A stretch of DNA of 9,579 nt from Flavobacteriales bacterium (GTDB taxonomy: Bacteria > Bacteroidota > Bacteroidia > Flavobacteriales > UBA7430), in assembly GCA_024959975.1 (NCBI GenBank), contig JANXFM010000172.1, positions 1 to 9,579 on the forward strand. The letters are read 5' to 3'. A program made the position numbers and the translations under genes. Positions 1 through 6,975 of this stretch are shown piece by piece. A model generated the notes under the pieces. The model was not told the origin of the DNA. It searched no databases and worked only from the letters and a program-made list of their open reading frames with translations. Position 1 is the stretch's first letter; every line of letters starts with the position of its first letter.

Positions 1-546
1 TTCACAAGTTTAGATGTAATAACAATGAAAGTTTATACAACGGCTCCTGCTGGAACGAAAGTAACCTTAAAATTGGAAGATACAAACTACTTAGATCTTG
101 GAGACCCTGCGGAACAAATAGACGTCTACACTCAATCATCAGGCGAATGGGAAACACTAACATTTCATTTCTCACAACAAACCACTTATTTCGACTATAT
201 CGTTTTTATGTTCGATCGCGATCATATGGGAAATGGTTCCGCAAACTCTACCTTCTATTTTGATGATGTTAAACAATTATCTTCAGCATCTCTTGGAACT
301 AACAATCATGAAATAAACGAACTGAGTGTATTTCCCAATCCGGCAAATTCCCAATGGACGATTTATTCTGAAAACTCCAACATTACTTTAGTAGAAGTAT
401 TTGACCTACAAGGTAAGCTCATGCTTAATCTTAACCCTAATAGCCCTGTGGCAAAAATAAACACCTCAGACTTGGTAAATGGAATCTATTTTTCTAAAAT
501 TTCAACGAATTCAGGTACAAGCACAGTCAGACTTGTGAAAAAATAA
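1..546 (+). CDS. Secreted protein, C-terminal part, with T9SS type A sorting domain (partial)
   Basis: This is the 3' end of a larger gene. The frame is open from base 1 (FTSLDVIT precedes the Met at 25), so that Met is internal and the true start is upstream. The first ~95 residues (motifs MKVYTTAPAGTKVTLKLED, EWETLTFHF, FDYIVFMFD, STFYFDDV) resemble the beta-sandwich carbohydrate-binding-like modules found next to glycoside hydrolase domains in Bacteroidota secreted enzymes. The last ~75 residues form a type IX secretion sorting domain: SVFPNPAN, then VEVFDLQGKL, then LVNGIYFSKIST and a final RLVKK. In that family the domain directs export across the outer membrane by the Por/Spr machinery and is cleaved, often with anchoring of the protein at the surface. 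I infer an extracellular polysaccharide-active enzyme or binding protein, but the catalytic part is outside the window. A strong terminator follows. Confidence 0.85.
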   Translation, partial: FTSLDVITMKVYTTAPAGTKVTLKLEDTNYLDLGDPAEQIDVYTQSSGEWETLTFHFSQQTTYFDYIVFMFDRDHMGNGSANSTFYFDDVKQLSSASLGTNNHEINELSVFPNPANSQWTIYSENSNITLVEVFDLQGKLMLNLNPNSPVAKINTSDLVNGIYFSKISTNSGTSTVRLVKK

Positions 547-569
547 ATCACTCCGACTTTAACTTACTT

Positions 570-603
570 AAAAAAAAACTGTTCGAAAGAGCAGTTTTTT
601 TTT
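570..603 (+). terminator. Rho-independent terminator after the T9SS protein gene
   Basis: A run of nine A, then CTGTTC, a GAAA tetraloop and GAGCAG, then nine T. The two arms pair over about 15 bp with one G-U wobble. It starts 24 bp after the stop codon. The A-run mirrors the T-run, so it could also act on the opposite strand. Confidence 0.9.
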
Positions 604-651
604 GCTTTTTACTTTCGCACTATTTAAAAACACTTAATTACAATATATAAT

Positions 652-744
652 AAAGTGAAAAAAGCTAAATTGCCTCTATCCTACAGGGTTCATAATTTGA
701 GACATAGCTTTGCTAATCACACTGCGTTTACCCAAACATTGTAA
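652..744 (+). pseudogene. Tyrosine recombinase/integrase relic (HxLRHSFA motif)
   Basis: A short open stretch encodes KVKKAKLPLSYRV followed by HNLRHSFANH and ends in a stop codon at 742-744. HxLRH(S/T)FAtH is the box II motif of XerC/XerD and phage or integron integrases, with the catalytic His and Arg of the H-x-x-R pair present. The preceding AKLPLSYRV matches the usual lead-in to that box. The rest of the catalytic domain is missing: no box I Arg is visible upstream, and the reading frame stops after NHTAFTQTL, before any GH...Y nucleophile region. I take it as the decayed remnant of an integrase gene. It is too short to be a working gene. A chance match is possible but unlikely given about ten motif-like residues in frame. 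Confidence 0.6.
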
Positions 745-767
745 GTAATTGCAAAAAAATAAATTTC
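739..767 (+). promoter_or_regulatory. Possible tpx promoter (Bacteroidota -33/-7 type)
   Basis: TTG at 739-741 and TAAATTTC at 760-767 are 18 bp apart. The second box differs from the Bacteroidota -7 consensus TAnnTTTG only in its last base. This would leave a 5' leader of about 20 bases before the tpx start codon at 794. It is a prediction from consensus only. Confidence 0.35.
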
Positions 768-793
768 GTAACTAATCACACATAAAACATATC

Positions 794-1291
794 ATGACAA
801 AAATCACATTAAAAGGAAACACAATAAATACAAGTGGCGAATTACCAAATGTTGGAAGCCTGGCAAAAGACTTCAAACTGATAGCGACTGACTTATCTAC
901 CAAAACACTGAACGACTTTAAAGGAAAGAACTTAGTGTTAAATATTTTCCCTAGTGTTGACACCGGCACCTGCGCAGCATCAGTTCGAAACTTTAACAAA
1001 GCTGCTGCTAATCTTAATAATACCAGCGTTTTGTGTATTTCAAGAGATTTACCATTTGCTCAAAATAGATTTTGTGGAGCAGAAGGAATTGAAAATGTAC
1101 TTACGCTATCAGATTTTAATACGGGTCAATTTGGTAAAGATTACGGCTTGAACATTGTAGATGGACCACTTGCTGGTCTTCATTCAAGATGCGTCTTGGT
1201 TATTAACACGGAGGGAAAGGTAATTTATACAGAACAAATAGCTGAAACTACCGAAGAACCGAACTACGATTTGGCTCTAAAAAGTTTGTAA
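794..1291 (+). CDS. tpx: Thiol peroxidase (atypical 2-Cys peroxiredoxin)
   Basis: The 165-residue product has the length of the Tpx family and matches it from end to end. It reduces H2O2 and organic, especially lipid, hydroperoxides, and is recycled by thioredoxin. The peroxidatic Cys is C60 in PSVDTGTC, preceded by the conserved P53 and T57. The resolving Cys is C94 in RFCGAEG, which gives the intramolecular disulfide typical of Tpx. The conserved Arg of the active site is R132 in GLHSRCVLVI. The N-terminal MTKITLKGN strand and GELPNVGS loop are also typical. Two extra cysteines (C81, C133) are present. The gene stands alone with its own likely promoter and is followed by a structured terminator-like region. 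No signal peptide is visible, so it should be cytoplasmic or periplasm-independent as in other Bacteroidota. Confidence 0.96.
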   Translation: MTKITLKGNTINTSGELPNVGSLAKDFKLIATDLSTKTLNDFKGKNLVLNIFPSVDTGTCAASVRNFNKAAANLNNTSVLCISRDLPFAQNRFCGAEGIENVLTLSDFNTGQFGKDYGLNIVDGPLAGLHSRCVLVINTEGKVIYTEQIAETTEEPNYDLALKSL

Positions 1292-1350
1292 TACACGCAC
1301 TCCTATGGAAAAGAATTGTGTTTGCAAAACAAGCAATTAGGGTTCTATGA

Positions 1351-1425
1351 AAAAAGCTCACAACAAAAGCTAAACTGCATTAGCCCGCCTGCTGGCAGGT
1401 TAATGCAGTTTAACCGAGCCTTTTT
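1351..1425 (+). terminator. Nested inverted repeat ending in a T-run; probable tpx terminator
   Basis: Three stems are nested. The outer arm AAAAAGCTC (1351-1359) pairs with GAGCCTTTTT (1416-1425) with one bulged base. The middle arm TAAACTGCATTA (1371-1382) is a perfect 12 bp match to TAATGCAGTTTA (1401-1412). The inner stem is CCTGC-TG-GCAGG (1388-1399). The outer stem plus T-run has the form of an intrinsic terminator, while the middle and inner stems look like a separate palindromic repeat lodged in its loop. The distance from the tpx stop is about 60 bp. Confidence 0.6.
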
Positions 1426-1460
1426 ACTACATGAAAAAATAAAAACACTAATTTTATTTA

Positions 1461-2222
1461 ATGGATCAAATCAAAGGACTCTTTATTGACATAGCCGGCG
1501 TTTTAATTGAAGATAACCGTGCAATTAAAGGCGTAGTCGATACTTTGAACCATCTGAGAGAAAAATATAAAATAAGACTATTAACAAATACAACAACAAA
1601 GACCGTCAAAGAAATTCACCAGTTATTGATTCAATTGGGGTTTATTATTGAAAAAAAGGAAATTATTACCGCTCCTGTTGCCGCCAAAATAATCCTTAAG
1701 AAAAAGGACATAACCACGATATATCCAGTAGTGAACAAACAAATTTTACCGGATTTCAAAGAATTTACAATTGATAAAAACAAACCCGAAGCAATAATCA
1801 TCGGGGACATCGGAACAACCTGGGATTTTAATTTATTGAACAATCTCTTTAAATACATGATGGGGGGAACCGAATTAATTGCGCTCCATAAGAGTAAATT
1901 TTGGAAAAGAAAAGGTGAACTCCAATTAGACATTGGGATGTTTGTCGAAGGTCTTGAATACGCTACAGGGAAAAATGCAACCGTGATCGGTAAACCTAGC
2001 TCCTCATTTTTCGATGCAGCATTACAAAGTATTAATTTACTCAAACACGAAATCATCATGATCGGGGATGACATCGACGGAGACATCGGAGGTGCTCAAC
2101 ACTTTGGACTAAAAGCCTTCCTGGTTAAAACCGGTAAATACAACGAGAATTTCGTGGCCGCATCATCCATTAAACCCGATAAAATTATCCCTTCTTTTAA
2201 AAACCTGTTTGAAAAACTATAA
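1461..2222 (+). CDS. HAD-superfamily (IIA subfamily, LHPP/HDHD2-like) hydrolase
   Basis: The 253-residue product is a haloacid dehalogenase-type phosphatase of the group that includes LHPP, HDHD2 and NagD. Motif I is FIDIAGVL with nucleophile D10. The usual second Asp (general acid/base, D+2) is A12; LHPP-like members commonly carry Ser or Asn here, so the loss fits the subfamily, but Ala is a step further. Motif II is LLTNTTTKT (T42/N43). Motif III is the Lys of GKPSSSFF (K178), a typical IIA signature. Motif IV is MIGDDIDGDIGGA (D203, D204, D208), binding Mg2+. The C2-type cap lies between motifs II and III. It is cytoplasmic. The substrate cannot be told from sequence; a phosphate monoester or phospho-amino acid is likely by family. 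No Shine-Dalgarno is visible before the ATG. It converges with birA, leaving 33 bp between the stops and no clear terminator. Confidence 0.85.
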   Translation: MDQIKGLFIDIAGVLIEDNRAIKGVVDTLNHLREKYKIRLLTNTTTKTVKEIHQLLIQLGFIIEKKEIITAPVAAKIILKKKDITTIYPVVNKQILPDFKEFTIDKNKPEAIIIGDIGTTWDFNLLNNLFKYMMGGTELIALHKSKFWKRKGELQLDIGMFVEGLEYATGKNATVIGKPSSSFFDAALQSINLLKHEIIMIGDDIDGDIGGAQHFGLKAFLVKTGKYNENFVAASSIKPDKIIPSFKNLFEKL

Positions 2223-2255
2223 ATTATCGCAATTGTAAAGTTTAATTCAGCCTAA

Positions 2256-3005
2256 CTACTCCACAAACTGGATTTCCTTAATATCAAAATCTCGAATTTC
2301 GCCATCAATTAATTCGATTTGCAGACAACCACTCCGAAGGACATCTATAATTTTTCCTTGAAGTAATTCGTTTTCAGACTTGTAAAAATGCGTTTCATTA
2401 AACCAGTACAGATTTGAGAGATACGCTTTTTTCAAAGCCTGAAACTTACCTGCTCGAAGTTGTAAATAACGAGCTTCCAAAGTTTCACATAAGCGTTCCA
2501 TGACCTTTTCAACCGGGAAGTCTACACCTACAATTTGCTTAAGTGAAATGGCATGACGCAGCACTTCAAAATCCATTTGATTTACGTTCAACCCAATCCC
2601 TACAACAGCATTCTGGTATGCAGATCTGCTCACCTGATTCTCTATAAGCACTCCTGCGACCTTCTTATCCTCAAAATAAATATCATTCGGCCACTTAACA
2701 TGAAACCCGGGTCGTAACTCATTTAAACAATCGTGAATGGCAAGAGCCACGCAAACACTTAAATCGAAAGCATGGGCTATAAGCAAAAAATCGGGTTTCA
2801 ATAAAACACTGAATGTTAAAGACTTGGAATCCTGAGCAGACCAACCCGAGCCACGTTGCCCCTTTCCCTTAGTTTGATGCCCTGCAATTACAGTCGTTCC
2901 TTCACTTAATTTTTGCACGAAGATTTGCTCCATTAACCAATCATTCGTTGAAGAAAGCTCATCAAACTTAAAACTATTTTTACCTATGAAAAGTGTTTCC
3001 GTCAT
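2256..3005 (-). CDS. birA: Biotin--[acetyl-CoA-carboxylase] ligase, monofunctional
   Basis: The 249-residue product joins biotin, via biotinyl-AMP, to the biotin carboxyl carrier protein of acetyl-CoA carboxylase and similar enzymes. Catalytic-core motifs in order are: ELSSTNDW (biotin site Ser-Thr-Asn), the adenylate loop TKGKGQRGSGW, then KWPNDIYF, KVAGVLIEN with the active-site Lys, and VGIGLNVN. The short C-terminal SH3-like domain follows (LLQGKIIDV...GEIRDFDIKEIQFVE). The N-terminal helix-turn-helix of E. coli BirA is absent, so this is the ligase-only class and is not expected to act as a biotin repressor. It is transcribed away from rsfS across a 112 bp divergent intergenic region, the usual flavobacterial arrangement. 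Confidence 0.95.
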   Translation of the reverse strand: MTETLFIGKNSFKFDELSSTNDWLMEQIFVQKLSEGTTVIAGHQTKGKGQRGSGWSAQDSKSLTFSVLLKPDFLLIAHAFDLSVCVALAIHDCLNELRPGFHVKWPNDIYFEDKKVAGVLIENQVSRSAYQNAVVGIGLNVNQMDFEVLRHAISLKQIVGVDFPVEKVMERLCETLEARYLQLRAGKFQALKKAYLSNLYWFNETHFYKSENELLQGKIIDVLRSGCLQIELIDGEIRDFDIKEIQFVE

Positions 3006-3073
3006 TGTGCAATAAATCTGCTAAACTATAAACCTAAATTAACCTAATTTACTACCTTTAAGAAGTTTTAATC

Positions 3074-3094
3074 CGCTTAAAAGCGTTATTTTTG
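3074..3094 (+). promoter_or_regulatory. Predicted promoter of the rsfS-psd operon, with overlapping palindrome
   Basis: TATTTTTG at 3087-3094 is an exact match to the Bacteroidota -7 box TAnnTTTG and lies 23 bp before the rsfS start. No exact TTG -33 box is seen; a weak TTT sits at about 3066, 18 bp upstream. Just before the -7 box is the inverted repeat CGCTT-AA-AAGCG (3074-3085), which falls in the spacer and could be an operator. Confidence 0.5.
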
Positions 3095-3117
3095 CGGACT
3101 AAATTAGTAATTACTAA

Positions 3118-3489
3118 ATGAAGGAAGACCAAAGTTTAAAAATAAAAGCCCTTGTAGATGTAATCGTTAAGGGAATGCAAGAAAAAAAAGCCGAAAACAT
3201 TACGGTAGTTGATTTAAGAGATATAGAAAATTCCGTTTGTGACTTCTTCGTTATCAGTAACGCAAACTCCAATACACAGGTAAACGCCATTGCTGATTCG
3301 GTTCAAAAAGAAACACTTGAAACTTTAGGTGATAAAGCCTGGCACAAAGAAGGTACAGAATCTTCTGAGTGGATATTAATGGATTATGTAAACGTGGTAG
3401 CACACATCTTCCAAACGCCTGTAAGAGATTTTTACGCATTGGAAGAACTATGGGGAGATGCCGAAATAACGGAAATAAAAGCAGTATAG
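3118..3489 (+). CDS. rsfS: Ribosomal silencing factor RsfS (Iojap/YbeB family)
   Basis: The 123-residue product is the usual size for RsfS. In this family it binds ribosomal protein uL14 on the 50S subunit and blocks joining of the 30S subunit, lowering translation in starvation or stationary phase. Family features seen: an N-terminal helix (IKALVDVIVKGMQEKKAENITVVDLRD), then CDFFVISNANSNTQVNAIADSV, the WHKEGTESSEWILMDYVNVVAHIF core with its conserved Trp and Asp, and RDFYALEELWGDA at the end. It is first in the operon. Its TAG stop touches the ATG of ftsH directly (TAGATG), which suggests coupled translation. The start follows a good -7 box with a leader of only about 15-20 bases and no Shine-Dalgarno sequence. 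Confidence 0.96.
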   Translation: MKEDQSLKIKALVDVIVKGMQEKKAENITVVDLRDIENSVCDFFVISNANSNTQVNAIADSVQKETLETLGDKAWHKEGTESSEWILMDYVNVVAHIFQTPVRDFYALEELWGDAEITEIKAV

Positions 3490-5562
3490 ATGGCAAAAAA
3501 ACAAACTACAAATAAAAAAGCTCCCGGTAAAGGGAAAAAAAGAGTACAAAAGAAGAAGAATCAAACACCAAAATTCAACTTCTATTGGATTTATGGGATT
3601 ATAGCTTTCTTCATGATTTCCATGCTTTTTACCAATGACATAGGTTCTCTGAGCGTAGAAACAGACAGACAAACTTTGATCTACGATTACCTCAAGAACA
3701 AAGACGTTGATAAAATTGAGATCATCCAAAATAAAAATATTGCAAAGATTTACATTAAAGAATCTGCGCTTACAGAGCGACGCCATGAAGCCGTTAGCAA
3801 ACCTCTTTTTGGCGAGGGATTAAACCGTGGACCACACTATTTAATCAAAATTGGTACTTCAGAAGTCTTCGAAAATAAAATAGAAGAGGCTCAAAAAGAA
3901 TTTCACTTCACAGAAAGAGAAAGAGTACAGATTTTCTACAACAACGAACAAAGTATTTGGGATAGCTTCTGGGCCTGGATGCCTTTCATCTTCTTGATTT
4001 TTGTCTGGATCTTCTTTATGCGACGTATGAGTGGTGGTGGATCCGGTGGAGGCCCTGGATCTCAGATATTCAATATCGGAAAATCTCAGGCACAGTTGTA
4101 CGATAAGGAGTCTGAAGTAAAAACAACCTTTGATGATGTTGCTGGTTTAGAGGGTGCTAAAGAAGAAGTTCAAGAAATCGTAAACTTCCTTAAGAACCCG
4201 GAGAAATACACTAAACTAGGGGGTAAAATTCCTCGAGGAGCACTATTGGTAGGACCTCCGGGAACCGGTAAAACCCTTTTAGCTAAAGCTGTAGCCGGAG
4301 AGGCTCAAGTGCCTTTCTTCTCTCTTTCAGGATCCGATTTCGTCGAAATGTTTGTGGGTGTGGGAGCTTCAAGAGTTCGCGATCTGTTCAAAAAAGCGAA
4401 AGACAAAGCCCCTGCCATTATTTTCATCGATGAAATTGATGCAATTGGTAGAGCTCGTGGTAAAAACCAAATGACGGGATCAAACGATGAGCGTGAAAAC
4501 ACCTTAAACCAACTTCTTACCGAAATGGATGGCTTCGGCACAAATGACCACGTCATTGTTGTAGCAGCTACTAACCGTGCTGACATTTTAGATAGAGCTT
4601 TGGTACGCGCAGGTCGTTTTGATCGTCAAATTTATGTCGATCTACCTGAACTTAACGAACGAAAAGAAATCTTCGAGGTACACCTTAAGCCTATAAAAAT
4701 CGACAAAGAATTAAACATTGATTTTTTAGCAAAACAAACGCCCGGTTTTTCGGGTGCAGACATTGCCAACATGTGCAACGAAGCCGCCCTTATTGCTGCT
4801 CGTCAGGATAAAAAACACGTAGAAAAACAAGATTTCTTAGATGCTGTAGATCGTATTATTGGAGGTTTGGAAAAGAAAAACAAGATCATTTCCAAAAAAG
4901 AACGCGAAGTAATCGCCTTCCACGAAGCAGGACACGCAACTGTAAGTTGGATGTTGGAGCATGCGGCTCCTTTAGTAAAAGTAACTATTGTTCCCCGAGG
5001 AAAATCACTCGGTGCTGCCTGGTACCTTCCGGAAGAAAGACAGATTACTACCAAAGAACAAATGATGGATGAAATGTGTGCTGCTCTGGGTGGAAGAGCT
5101 GCAGAACAAATCATTTTTGGTAAAGTTTCTACAGGAGCATTAAGCGACCTGGAAAAAGTTACCCGTCAGGCAACATCCATGGTTGCCGTTTACGGATTAA
5201 GCGATAAAATAGGAAACATCTCTTATTACGATTCTTCAGGGCAAAATTCCGGATTTAACAAACCCTACAGCGAACAAACTGCACGAACGATTGATGAGGA
5301 GGTAAAAGCGCTAACTGAAGAGGCTTATACAAAAGCTCTAAAAGTATTAGAGAAGAATAAAGATTCTTTAAGTAAATTAGCACAAGAACTTTTAACTAAA
5401 GAGGTCATTTTTAAAGAAGATCTGGAAACAATTTTCGGAAAAAGACCTTGGAATAAGGAAGAAAAAGTTACTTTAAATCCTAGTATCGCTGAAAAAATTA
5501 CGGAGGTAAAGGATGAAAAGTCTGAGCAATCAAAAAAGAATGAAGAAAAGTCTGTTCAATAA
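3490..5562 (+). CDS. ftsH: ATP-dependent zinc metalloprotease FtsH
   Basis: The 690-residue product is an inner-membrane AAA+ protease that extracts and degrades damaged or unassembled membrane proteins and some cytoplasmic regulators, acting as a hexamer. Seen in order: a very basic Lys-rich N-terminus (1-28), membrane segment 1 (about 31-48), a periplasmic domain of about 110 residues, membrane segment 2 (about 160-177), a Gly-Ser-rich linker, Walker A GPPGTGKT (255-262), Walker B FIDEID with D314/E315, the second region of homology with Arg fingers R376 and R379, and the zinc site HEAGH (478-482) with third ligand D553 in LSDLEKVT. The C-terminal tail is rich in Lys and Glu. All catalytic residues are present. 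It overlaps the next gene by 50 bp if the upstream start there is used (23 bp for the alternative). Confidence 0.98.
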   Translation: MAKKQTTNKKAPGKGKKRVQKKKNQTPKFNFYWIYGIIAFFMISMLFTNDIGSLSVETDRQTLIYDYLKNKDVDKIEIIQNKNIAKIYIKESALTERRHEAVSKPLFGEGLNRGPHYLIKIGTSEVFENKIEEAQKEFHFTERERVQIFYNNEQSIWDSFWAWMPFIFLIFVWIFFMRRMSGGGSGGGPGSQIFNIGKSQAQLYDKESEVKTTFDDVAGLEGAKEEVQEIVNFLKNPEKYTKLGGKIPRGALLVGPPGTGKTLLAKAVAGEAQVPFFSLSGSDFVEMFVGVGASRVRDLFKKAKDKAPAIIFIDEIDAIGRARGKNQMTGSNDERENTLNQLLTEMDGFGTNDHVIVVAATNRADILDRALVRAGRFDRQIYVDLPELNERKEIFEVHLKPIKIDKELNIDFLAKQTPGFSGADIANMCNEAALIAARQDKKHVEKQDFLDAVDRIIGGLEKKNKIISKKEREVIAFHEAGHATVSWMLEHAAPLVKVTIVPRGKSLGAAWYLPEERQITTKEQMMDEMCAALGGRAAEQIIFGKVSTGALSDLEKVTRQATSMVAVYGLSDKIGNISYYDSSGQNSGFNKPYSEQTARTIDEEVKALTEEAYTKALKVLEKNKDSLSKLAQELLTKEVIFKEDLETIFGKRPWNKEEKVTLNPSIAEKITEVKDEKSEQSKKNEEKSVQ

Positions 5563-6169
5563 ATTTATAAAAAAAGTAATCCCCTCTTTAGCTGAGTCAA
5601 AAGCTAAATTGAACAAAGAGGAACAGGAAGAACAAGAAAAATTCATACCTGACTCTAACGACCCGGCGGATGTAACTTTTGCTAAAGTATTCACAAACAA
5701 TGGAGGGAAATTCTTCTATTGCGACGATCAGGAAGACTTTTATGTAAAAATAAAACAGCTACTTCAAGAAAGTGAATGGAAGCTTCCTTATTGTGGTAAC
5801 GATAAGCTCAAGGAAATTTTAGAACCTACCCAATTAAAGTTTGAAACTGACTACCAAAAAGCAGATTCAAGCATCAGCACTTGTGAATTCTTAATTGCTT
5901 TTAATGGTTCAGTAATGGTTTCCGGAGAACAAACCAAAAACCTTAAAATTGAAGATCTTCCCGAAGCATTAGTTATTGTTGCTTACACTTCTCAAATTGT
6001 AAAAAATATTAGTGAAGGTCTTAGAGGGATTCAAGGTAAATACGGCAAATCCAGGCCATCACTTGTAACCACCATTCGTACCAAAGAGTCAATTACGACG
6101 ATGAGCGACAGCGACAGAGCCAAAGATCTATACATATTCCTTATCGAGGATTATAAAGAACACCGATGA
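5513..6169 (+). CDS. LUD-domain (LutC/YkgG-like) protein
   Basis: The product is 218 residues from the ATG at 5513, or 209 from the ATG at 5540. The upstream start has an unusually good GGAGG six bases ahead of it, though these bases also code for FtsH. The downstream start gives MKKSLFNKFIKK, a short basic N-terminus that fits LUD homologues better. A Lys/Glu-rich stretch (about 30-45) leads into the LUD-like region: TNNGGKFFYC, STCEFLIAFNGSVMVS, LPEALVIVAYTSQIV, and a C-terminal RAKDLYIFLIED. The family includes LutC, part of the lactate-utilisation Fe-S complex, but no lutA/lutB partner is here and the LutC end motif is degenerate, so a lactate role should not be assumed. A LUD gene between ftsH and cdsA is a recurrent flavobacterial arrangement. 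The function is unknown. Its stop overlaps the cdsA start (ATGA). Confidence 0.8.
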   Translation: MKSLSNQKRMKKSLFNKFIKKVIPSLAESKAKLNKEEQEEQEKFIPDSNDPADVTFAKVFTNNGGKFFYCDDQEDFYVKIKQLLQESEWKLPYCGNDKLKEILEPTQLKFETDYQKADSSISTCEFLIAFNGSVMVSGEQTKNLKIEDLPEALVIVAYTSQIVKNISEGLRGIQGKYGKSRPSLVTTIRTKESITTMSDSDRAKDLYIFLIEDYKEHR

Positions 6170-6966
6170 ACAATTTAACACAGCGCATACTCACAGGGTC
6201 TGCTTATGTTAGCATAATACTCCTGGCAGTAATGCATCCAATATTTATTGGGGCTCTATTTACTTTAGCAGCTATACTCAGTACTTTTGAGCTCAAAAAA
6301 ATATTCGAAAAACAAAATATAGATTTCGATATCCGGCCTACCCTAATTATAGGGCTTACAACATACGCAACAGTACTTTATCCTGAAATAAAAGCCATTT
6401 TATTTTTAGAGATCTTTATTTACTTCATCGGCCTGCTTTACCGAACCTCAAAAAATGCACTACAACTCTTAGGCTCCTTATTTGTTAGTGTCGCTTATAT
6501 TTTCGTTCCGCTTTCACTAGCCATTCCTATCGGCTTCCAAAGCACAAGTTATGAATCCAAAACTCTATTTGGCTTATTCATTTTAATCTGGTCATCAGAT
6601 TCATGGGCCTATGTTTCGGGAACACTATTTGGAAAGCGAAAATTATTCGAAAGATTATCACCAAATAAAACATGGGAAGGCTTTTGGGGTTCTATGACAC
6701 TAACAATAGCTACGGGGTATGCTTTATCGGTAATCGGATTTGGCTTATCATCTACAGAATGGATGATCTTAGGAGGATTAACTGTTTTTGTTGCTACAGC
6801 CGGAGATCTATTCCAATCCATGTTAAAACGAGCATCAAACCTAAAAGATTCAGGAAATATACTACCGGGTCACGGGGGTATTTTAGATCGATTCGACTCG
6901 ATTTTATTCTGTCTACCTGCGTACTATATTTACTTTTATTATTTGAGCCCCATACTTAATTTTTAA
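6166..6966 (+). CDS. cdsA: Phosphatidate cytidylyltransferase (CDP-diglyceride synthase)
   Basis: The 266-residue product makes CDP-diacylglycerol from phosphatidic acid and CTP, the branch point for all phospholipids. It is a polytopic inner-membrane protein; about eight hydrophobic segments can be seen. The CDS signature is complete near the C-terminus: SMLKR (218-222), KD (227-228), LPGHGG (233-238) and DRFD (241-244), which hold the Mg2+- and CTP-binding Asp residues. SDSWAYVSGTLFGKRK and SPNKTWEGFWG are also characteristic. It overlaps the LUD gene by 4 bp (ATGA) and is followed after 9 bp by psd, so the operon supplies both an early and the last step of phosphatidylethanolamine synthesis. 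The middle enzyme, phosphatidylserine synthase, is not in the window. Confidence 0.97.
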   Translation: MNNLTQRILTGSAYVSIILLAVMHPIFIGALFTLAAILSTFELKKIFEKQNIDFDIRPTLIIGLTTYATVLYPEIKAILFLEIFIYFIGLLYRTSKNALQLLGSLFVSVAYIFVPLSLAIPIGFQSTSYESKTLFGLFILIWSSDSWAYVSGTLFGKRKLFERLSPNKTWEGFWGSMTLTIATGYALSVIGFGLSSTEWMILGGLTVFVATAGDLFQSMLKRASNLKDSGNILPGHGGILDRFDSILFCLPAYYIYFYYLSPILNF

Positions 6967-6975
6967 ACAACAATC

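Noticed and set aside
25..27. ATG at 25 as the start of the first protein
   Set aside because: The frame is open back to base 1 and the residues before the Met continue the same domain, so this is an internal Met of a gene that begins outside the window.
954..1151. Second plus-strand frame within tpx
   Set aside because: It lies wholly inside the tpx gene in another frame and shows no domain features.
1631..2086. Long minus-strand frame opposite the HAD hydrolase gene
   Set aside because: It is a mirror of a well-supported plus-strand gene and its translation resembles no family. The same holds for the minus frames inside tpx, ftsH, cdsA and psd.
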